From NCBI GenBank assembly GCA_944392525.1, contig CALXXB010000047.1, positions 1-9,614 of the forward strand: a stretch of DNA of 9,614 bases, in the 5' to 3' direction. The position numbers were made by a program, and so were the translations under genes. The stretch is from an uncultured Clostridia bacterium (GTDB lineage Bacteria; Bacillota_A; Clostridia; TANB77; CAG-508). The notes below the pieces were generated by a model, which had not been told where the DNA came from, did no database searches, and was given only the letters and a program-made list of their open reading frames with translations. This document shows, in pieces, positions 6,165 to 9,614 of the stretch; the stretch's first letter is position 1, and each line of letters starts with the position of its first letter.

Positions 6165-6338
6165 TAATACATATTCCAGATTATATATTTTAAGGAATAT
6201 ATACAGTGAAGGTATTAGTATTAAAGAGATTTATTCCTTCCAAATATGGTAAAAAAGAATCAGTAAAATAGGTATTAGTAGAAATTTTATATTTTGAATA
6301 TACTTATTTTACATTATATTTATAAATAGAGGTTTTAG
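6165..6338 (+). other. Non-coding stretch after the TR
   Basis: No gene is seen. ATATTCC (6171-6177) can pair with GGAATAT (6194-6200) around a 16-nt loop, and GAAGG (6209-6213) with CCTTC (6236-6240). These may fold the 3' end of the TR RNA, but there is no T-run to make a clear terminator. The 10-mer GGTATTAGTA occurs at 6211-6220 and 6271-6280. A weak promoter-like pair (TTGAAT 6294-6299, TATATT 6315-6320, 15-bp spacer) precedes the next gene. Confidence 0.4.
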
Positions 6339-6617
6339 ATGAATGAGTGTTTTATAATAGGAAAAATAATATCTGAAATAAAATTTGATTTTGTGATAGG
6401 AAAAGAAGAATATTTTAGTAAAAAAGAAAATATTTCAGTAGTTAGATTTTGTTTGGAATTACTAGATAAAAATAAAATTTGTGTAATTGGTTATAATTCT
6501 ATTGCTGACTTTTGTTATCAAAAATTAAAAACTAATGATTATATTCTTATAGAAGGAAATATTAATACAAAAGGAAATGTAGAAATGAAAAATGTAGACA
6601 TATATAAAGAATTTTAA
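6339..6617 (+). CDS. Small OB-fold / SSB-like protein
   Basis: A 92-residue protein with the layout of a minimal single-stranded-DNA-binding OB-fold. An opening strand with IIGKI is followed by VVRFCLELLD and KICVIGYNSIADFCYQKL, the position of the SSB xVxxFGKxAE block. The closing part, TNDYILIEGNINTKGNVEMKNVDIY, matches SSB's GDxVxVxGxLxxxxxxxxxxxxxI. It lacks the long acidic-tipped C-terminal tail of replication SSB, so it would not be the main cellular SSB. The start has only a weak AGAGG at about 6327-6331. It sits between the DGR template and a broken nucleotidyltransferase gene. Single-stranded-DNA binding fits the single-stranded cDNA a DGR makes, but the link is only positional. It could be an unrelated cargo gene. 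Confidence 0.55.
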   Translation: MNECFIIGKIISEIKFDFVIGKEEYFSKKENISVVRFCLELLDKNKICVIGYNSIADFCYQKLKTNDYILIEGNINTKGNVEMKNVDIYKEF

Positions 6618-6659
6618 ATGTGTGAAATATATGTATTTAATCGTATTAGTTAGTTTAAA

Positions 6660-7036
6660 ATGACAGAAAATTTTTATACTTTTACAGTTGAAAAAATTGA
6701 AAATTATGTTTTAATATATATGCAATTAGAAATATTTATAAAAGAATTATCAAAATTATTTGGAAAAAGAATAAAGAAAATAATATTATATGGTTCTTAT
6801 GCAAGAGGAGATTTTAATAAAAATTCTGATATTGATTTAATGATATTAACAGATTTGGACGATGAAGAATTGAAAAAATATAGAATTAAAGTAAGAGAAA
6901 TTGCATTGATATAGAATATGATAATGATGTTATAATTTCACCTTTGCTTAGAAATATAAATAAATACAATGAAAGAATAGATATAGTACCTTTTTATATA
7001 AATGTTAATAAAAAAGGAATACTTTTAAAGGAATAA
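6660..7036 (+). pseudogene. Minimal nucleotidyltransferase (MNT/MntA-like), frameshifted
   Basis: The first frame ends at 6914 (84 aa) and contains the nucleotidyltransferase signature GSYARGDFNKNSDIDLMIL. The GS motif and the two catalytic aspartates of D-x-D are intact. From about 6911 another frame continues at once with DIEYDNDVIISPLL and IDIVPFYINVNKKG, to a TAA at 7034-7036. This is the expected C-terminal half of MNT proteins, so a single lost base near TTGATATAG (about 6907-6915) split the gene. MNT proteins usually pair with a HEPN toxin as an antitoxin that adenylylates it. No HEPN gene is visible here. There is no good ribosome-binding site before 6660, so the 5' end may also be damaged. 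A sequencing error is the alternative explanation. Confidence 0.75.
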
Positions 7037-7077
7037 AAAATTAGTATTAAAAAATAATAAAAAATTGTAGAATTTTC

Positions 7078-7106
7078 TTGACAATTTATTTTTTTACATT
7101 TATAAT
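7078..7106 (+). promoter_or_regulatory. Consensus sigma-A promoter of the toxin-antitoxin-chaperone operon
   Basis: A perfect TTGACA (7078-7083) and a perfect TATAAT (7101-7106) are separated by exactly 17 bp. Transcription would begin near 7113, inside the palindrome at 7107-7122. A promoter this strong needs repression, as is usual for toxin-antitoxin operons. Confidence 0.9.
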
Positions 7107-7122
7107 ATTACTTATAAGTAAT
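7107..7122 (+). promoter_or_regulatory. Palindromic operator at the transcription start
   Basis: ATTACTTATAAGTAAT is a perfect 16-bp inverted repeat that starts one base after the -10 box and covers the expected start site. Its position is ideal for steric repression. The probable ligand is the XRE-type antitoxin encoded two genes downstream, since such antitoxins autoregulate their operons. The site is seen; the ligand is inferred. Confidence 0.75.
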
Positions 7123-7141
7123 AAAACAAAGGAGAAAAAAC

Positions 7142-7156
7142 ATGAAGTATTTTTAA
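7142..7156 (+). CDS. Four-codon leader minicistron (MKYF) ahead of the toxin
   Basis: AAAGGAG at 7128-7134 is well placed for the ATG at 7142, which reads M-K-Y-F and then TAA at 7154-7156. That stop overlaps the ribosome-binding site of the toxin (TAAGGAG, 7154-7160). Ribosomes ending here would sit on the toxin's initiation site, so the minicistron could set toxin translation by coupling or occlusion. Such a short frame can occur by chance. The good ribosome-binding site and the overlapping stop are the reasons to list it. Confidence 0.4.
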   Translation: MKYF

Positions 7157-7168
7157 GGAGAGATAAAT

Positions 7169-7576
7169 TTGAATTCAAATGATAACTTGTTGGCAATGCT
7201 AGAAGTCCTAAAATTACATGGAGTAAATTATACAGAACAGTTCTATAAAGACCTTTGCAAATTAGTAAAAACAGACGTAAATAAATTTATAAAAGATTTT
7301 TCACGTGATTTTAGTAGGATGAGTTATAAAAAACATAATAGATATGAAGAATTAAGTTTAAATTCTGATCAAAAGAAAAGGATAGATGGAAAATCTTTGT
7401 ATAGATATGAGTATAGAAATTCTTCAAATCTTAGGTGTATATATATAATAGAAGATGAATATAATAATATTACTTTATTAAAAGCATTTAATGAAGATAA
7501 AGGAAAAATTAAAGGGAAGGGTTCTTATAATTTTAACATAGAGCAAGCAATAAGAATATATATTTCAAATTTATAA
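7169..7576 (+). CDS. RelE/HigB-like toxin of a toxin-antitoxin-chaperone module
   Basis: A 135-residue protein whose second half has the RelE/ParE/HigB strand pattern: SLYRYEYRNSSNLRCIYIIED, then NNITLLKAFNEDKGK, with R83 and R89 and the usual late hydrophobic LLKAF block. RelE-family toxins are ribosome-dependent mRNA interferases. The N-terminal 60 residues are helical (FYKDLCKLVKTDVNKFIKDF). The start is TTG at 7169, chosen because AAGGAG (7155-7160) lies 8 nt upstream and no in-frame ATG with a ribosome-binding site exists near it. A weak start codon would keep toxin output low. The gene lies 13 nt before the antitoxin ATG, in the toxin-first order typical of HigBA. The catalytic residues cannot be assigned with certainty. 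Confidence 0.75.
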   Translation: MNSNDNLLAMLEVLKLHGVNYTEQFYKDLCKLVKTDVNKFIKDFSRDFSRMSYKKHNRYEELSLNSDQKKRIDGKSLYRYEYRNSSNLRCIYIIEDEYNNITLLKAFNEDKGKIKGKGSYNFNIEQAIRIYISNL

Positions 7577-7589
7577 GAAGGTGATAGGT

Positions 7590-8081
7590 ATGAAAAATAC
7601 AAGTAAGAATGTGCAAAAAAATAGAGAAATAAGTAAAGAAGTAGAAGAAATCTTAGAATTAAATGAAATTTTTTATTCTATTTCTAAAATGATTATAGAA
7701 TATAGAAGAGAAAATAACATTACTCAAAGTAAATTAGCTAATATGTTAGATGTAAATCAAACGATGATATCTAAAATAGAAAGTGGGAAATACAATCCAA
7801 CAGTAAAACAGATATATAAGATTTCAAGGAAATTAACAGGAAAGGCAGATATGTTTAAAGATACTTTAAGAGAGATACTTAGAAATTTAGAAGATGAAGA
7901 ATATGTCATAAGTGCTTATTTAAGACAAGATAATAATATTGGAAATGAATATATATATACTAATTCATATGAAAATTTGGAAGAAAATAGAAATATAATA
8001 TATATAAAAGAATATTATAATAATGTTAGAGGAGAAAAAATAAATGGAAGATATGAAAACAAATATACAATTAGTGGATAA
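7590..8081 (+). CDS. XRE-family antitoxin (HigA-like) with long C-terminal tail
   Basis: A helix-turn-helix of the XRE/Cro type occupies about residues 33-85: MIIEYRRENNITQSKLANML, then VNQTMISKIESGKYNPTVKQIYKISRKL. It should bind DNA, probably the palindrome at 7107-7122, and neutralise the upstream toxin. I prefer the ATG at 7590 (163 aa) to a GTG at 7581, because AAGGTGAT (7578-7585) serves as its ribosome-binding site. Beyond the HTH is a tail of about 75 residues, rich in Tyr, Asn and Ile. HigA proteins without chaperone dependence are usually shorter. In TAC systems such a tail is the chaperone-addiction region that makes the antitoxin unstable without its SecB-like partner. The last 38 nt overlap the chaperone gene. 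Confidence 0.82.
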   Translation: MKNTSKNVQKNREISKEVEEILELNEIFYSISKMIIEYRRENNITQSKLANMLDVNQTMISKIESGKYNPTVKQIYKISRKLTGKADMFKDTLREILRNLEDEEYVISAYLRQDNNIGNEYIYTNSYENLEENRNIIYIKEYYNNVRGEKINGRYENKYTISG

Positions 8082-8478
8082 TTATATAAAAGAGTATGAT
8101 TTAAAATTAAAAAAGAGAATATTAGAAAATACAAAAATAAAGTTGGGAATTTCTATAATATTTGGGATTGTAAATATAAAAGAAGAGGATAATAAAAAAA
8201 TTGCACAAGTAAACATGGAATATAATTTAGATTTGATTGAAAATGAAAAAGAAAATGTTGGAGAAATTCATTTAATTATGCAAGCTCTATTTGTTGCAGA
8301 GAAAACGGCTTCAAATAAGGAAATAGAAGAAGAATTAAAGTATAAAGGCGCACCATTGTTATCACAAATAATTGCATCATATATAATGAATAATACGGCA
8401 TTAAGTGAAATTCAAACTATAAAACTTCCTTTGATAGATTTTAATGAGTTTTTTGAAAATGCAAAAAAGGAAAAATAA
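8044..8478 (+). CDS. SecB-like chaperone of the toxin-antitoxin-chaperone module
   Basis: A 144-residue protein matching the SecB fold. Beta-rich central strands (KLGISIIFGIVNIKEED, KIAQVNMEYNLDLI, GEIHLIMQALFVAE) are followed by helix LLSQIIASYIMNNTAL and the C-terminal LPLIDFNEFFE. These match SecB's LFPYAREXISxLTxxxGxPPLxLPPINFxxLY. SecB binds unfolded clients. In TAC operons it protects the antitoxin from degradation. Gram-positive bacteria normally lack housekeeping SecB, which favours the TAC reading. The ATG at 8044 has AGGAG at 8031-8035, 8 nt away, and overlaps the antitoxin gene by 38 nt in another frame. The match is from pattern reading and not a profile search. Confidence 0.68.
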   Translation: MEDMKTNIQLVDNYIKEYDLKLKKRILENTKIKLGISIIFGIVNIKEEDNKKIAQVNMEYNLDLIENEKENVGEIHLIMQALFVAEKTASNKEIEEELKYKGAPLLSQIIASYIMNNTALSEIQTIKLPLIDFNEFFENAKKEK

Positions 8479-8517
8479 AATAGAAAAAAGAAAAAATAAG
8501 AAACATAAAATTGCAGG

Positions 8518-8544
8518 AAAATCAAGCTTTAGAAAGATTTTTTT
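8518..8544 (+). terminator. Weak terminator after the SecB-like gene
   Basis: AAAATC (8518-8523) pairs with GATTTT (8536-8541) around 12 nt, and the T-run continues to 8544. The stem is short and AT-rich, so termination may be partial. It lies just ahead of the next promoter. Confidence 0.35.
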
Positions 8545-8557
8545 GGGAAGAATACTA

Positions 8558-8586
8558 TTGACAAAAAGTATAAAAAGATATATAAT
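8558..8586 (+). promoter_or_regulatory. Consensus sigma-A promoter of typA
   Basis: Perfect TTGACA (8558-8563) and perfect TATAAT (8581-8586) with a 17-bp spacer. The expected start is near 8593, giving a leader of about 70 nt before the typA ATG. It shows that typA is transcribed independently of the upstream accessory genes. Confidence 0.9.
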
Positions 8587-8597
8587 AATTGGGATTT

Positions 8598-8621
8598 AAA
8601 GGAGACTTTAGGTCCTTTTTT
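8598..8621 (+). promoter_or_regulatory. Hairpin with T-run in the typA leader
   Basis: AAAGGA (8598-8603) can pair with TCCTTT (8613-8618) around a 9-nt loop, and six T residues run from 8616 to 8621. It lies a few bases after the predicted transcription start and looks like a small attenuator or 5'-end stabilising stem. No partner antiterminator was found. Confidence 0.35.
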
Positions 8622-8664
8622 GCGGGCTTAAGGAAAGAGATTTTAGTAAAAAGAGGGGTAAGAG

Positions 8665-9614
8665 ATGAACAACAAAAATATAAGAAATATCGCAATAATA
8701 GCACACGTAGATCACGGAAAAACAACATTAGTAGATGCAATGCTTAAACAAAGCCATGTATTTAGAGAAAATGAACAAGTAGCAGAAAGAATAATGGACT
8801 CAAATGATTTGGAAAAGGAAAGAGGAATAACAATTCTATCTAAAAATACAGCTGTAATGTATAATGGTGTAAAAATAAATATAGTAGATACACCAGGACA
8901 TGCTGATTTTGGTGGAGAAGTAGAAAGAGTACTAAAAACAGTTGATGGAGTACTTTTATTAGTTGATGCTTTTGAAGGAGCAATGCCACAAACAAGAGAA
9001 GTTTTAAAGAAATCATTAGCATTAGGATTAAAACCAATAGTAGTAATAAATAAAATAGATAGACCTGGTGCAACACCTGAAAAAGTTGTTGACCAAGTAA
9101 TTGAATTATTTATAGAATTAGATGCATCTGATGAACAATTAGAATTCCCAGTTGTATATGCATCAGCAAAAAACGGAATTGCTAAAATGAATCTAGAAGA
9201 TGAAAGCGATAATTTACATTGTTTATTTGAAACAATAATAAATACAATAGATGCACCAAATTGTGATGAGGATGGTCCTGCACAAATGCTAGTATCAAAC
9301 ATAGATTATGATGACTATGTAGGAAGAATAGCAGTAGGAAGAGTAGAACGTGGTTCAATGAAAGTAGGAATGCCAGTTTCAATATGTGGTAGAGAAGATA
9401 AAATAACACAAGGAAAAATAGCAAAAGTATATACACATCAAGGACTAGATAAAGTAGAAGTAGAAGAAGGAACAGCAGGAGACATAATAGAACTTGCAGG
9501 AATACCTGATATAAATATAGGAGATACAATTTGTGACTTAAATCATCCTGAAAAAATACCATTTGTAGATATAGATGAACCAACAGTATCTATGACATTT
9601 AGTGTAAACAATGG
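8665..9614 (+). CDS. typA: Ribosome-associated GTPase TypA/BipA (3' partial)
   Basis: Translational GTPase that binds the 70S ribosome and assists 50S subunit assembly, stress adaptation and growth at low temperature. The first 316 codons are present and the rest lies beyond the window. All G motifs are intact: AHVDHGKTT (13-21), ERGIT (52-56), DTPGH (75-79), NKID (129-132) and SAKNG (167-171). From about residue 205 comes the EF-Tu-like beta-barrel domain II (SNIDYDDYVGRIAVGRVERG). IAHVDHGKTTLVDAML with MDSNDLEKERGITILSKNTA distinguishes TypA from LepA, EF-G and EF-Tu. The start has AGGGGT at about 8654-8659, 5-6 nt upstream. It has its own consensus promoter and marks the right-hand return to core genome. 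Confidence 0.96.
   Translation, partial: MNNKNIRNIAIIAHVDHGKTTLVDAMLKQSHVFRENEQVAERIMDSNDLEKERGITILSKNTAVMYNGVKINIVDTPGHADFGGEVERVLKTVDGVLLLVDAFEGAMPQTREVLKKSLALGLKPIVVINKIDRPGATPEKVVDQVIELFIELDASDEQLEFPVVYASAKNGIAKMNLEDESDNLHCLFETIINTIDAPNCDEDGPAQMLVSNIDYDDYVGRIAVGRVERGSMKVGMPVSICGREDKITQGKIAKVYTHQGLDKVEVEEGTAGDIIELAGIPDINIGDTICDLNHPEKIPFVDIDEPTVSMTFSVNN

Noticed and set aside
6042..6167. TR as a short protein-coding gene (Asn-rich frame ending SFRFVL then TAA)
   Set aside because: No start codon or ribosome-binding site. The frame is explained by its being a copy of the VR of the target gene.
6211..6280. CRISPR-like or iteron array based on GGTATTAGTA
   Set aside because: Only two copies of a 10-mer, with no regular spacing and no further units.
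8555..9583. Several minus-strand open frames opposite typA
   Set aside because: They overlap typA, whose G1-G5 motifs are all intact. They are antisense shadows.

Overview
The window comes from a very AT-rich, low-GC Gram-positive genome, most likely an uncultured Clostridia-type Bacillota. This rests on strongly A/U-biased codons with standard stops, the cmk-plsC gene pair, a Firmicutes-style Walker A plus Asp23 protein, near-consensus sigma-A promoters, and a surface protein starting with the pilin-like ITLIALVITI segment. The exact taxon cannot be read from the sequence.

Layout: (1) 1-2140 is a housekeeping operon: the end of a P-loop/Asp23-like protein (cut at the left edge), cytidylate kinase (cmk) and a PlsC-type acyltransferase, closed by an intrinsic terminator. 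(2) 2227-6164 is a diversity-generating retroelement (DGR). It has a promoter and long leader, a pilin-anchored target gene with a C-terminal formylglycine-generating-enzyme/C-type-lectin-like domain carrying the variable repeat (VR, 3894-4013), and a structured GC-rich palindromic region. These are followed by three overlapping or closely spaced genes: a MutS domain I-like accessory protein, an Avd-like helical protein and a DGR-type reverse transcriptase (IGNYTSQ and YMDD motifs). The adenine-rich template repeat (TR, 6042-6163) comes last. In the hand alignment, 21 of 22 VR/TR base substitutions fall at template adenines, the hallmark of DGR mutagenic retrohoming. (3) 6339-7036 holds a small OB-fold/SSB-like gene and a frameshifted minimal nucleotidyltransferase relic. 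(4) 7078-8478 is a likely tripartite toxin-antitoxin-chaperone (TAC) operon: a consensus promoter with a perfect 16-bp palindrome at the start site, a RelE/HigB-like toxin, an XRE/HigA-like antitoxin with a long C-terminal tail, and a SecB-like chaperone overlapping the antitoxin gene. (5) 8558-9614 is typA/bipA with its own consensus promoter and leader hairpin, cut at the right edge.

How the parts work together: the reverse transcriptase and Avd would copy TR RNA with adenine-specific errors and place the cDNA in the VR, diversifying the exposed end of a pilin-like surface protein. The MutS-like protein and perhaps the SSB-like protein may assist. In this allele the VR carries a net one-base shift, so the target stops at 3986 instead of running to the SFRFVL ending that the TR still encodes. 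A further retrohoming event could restore it. The TAC module is a separate addiction or defence unit next to the DGR, in what looks like an accessory island between plsC and typA.
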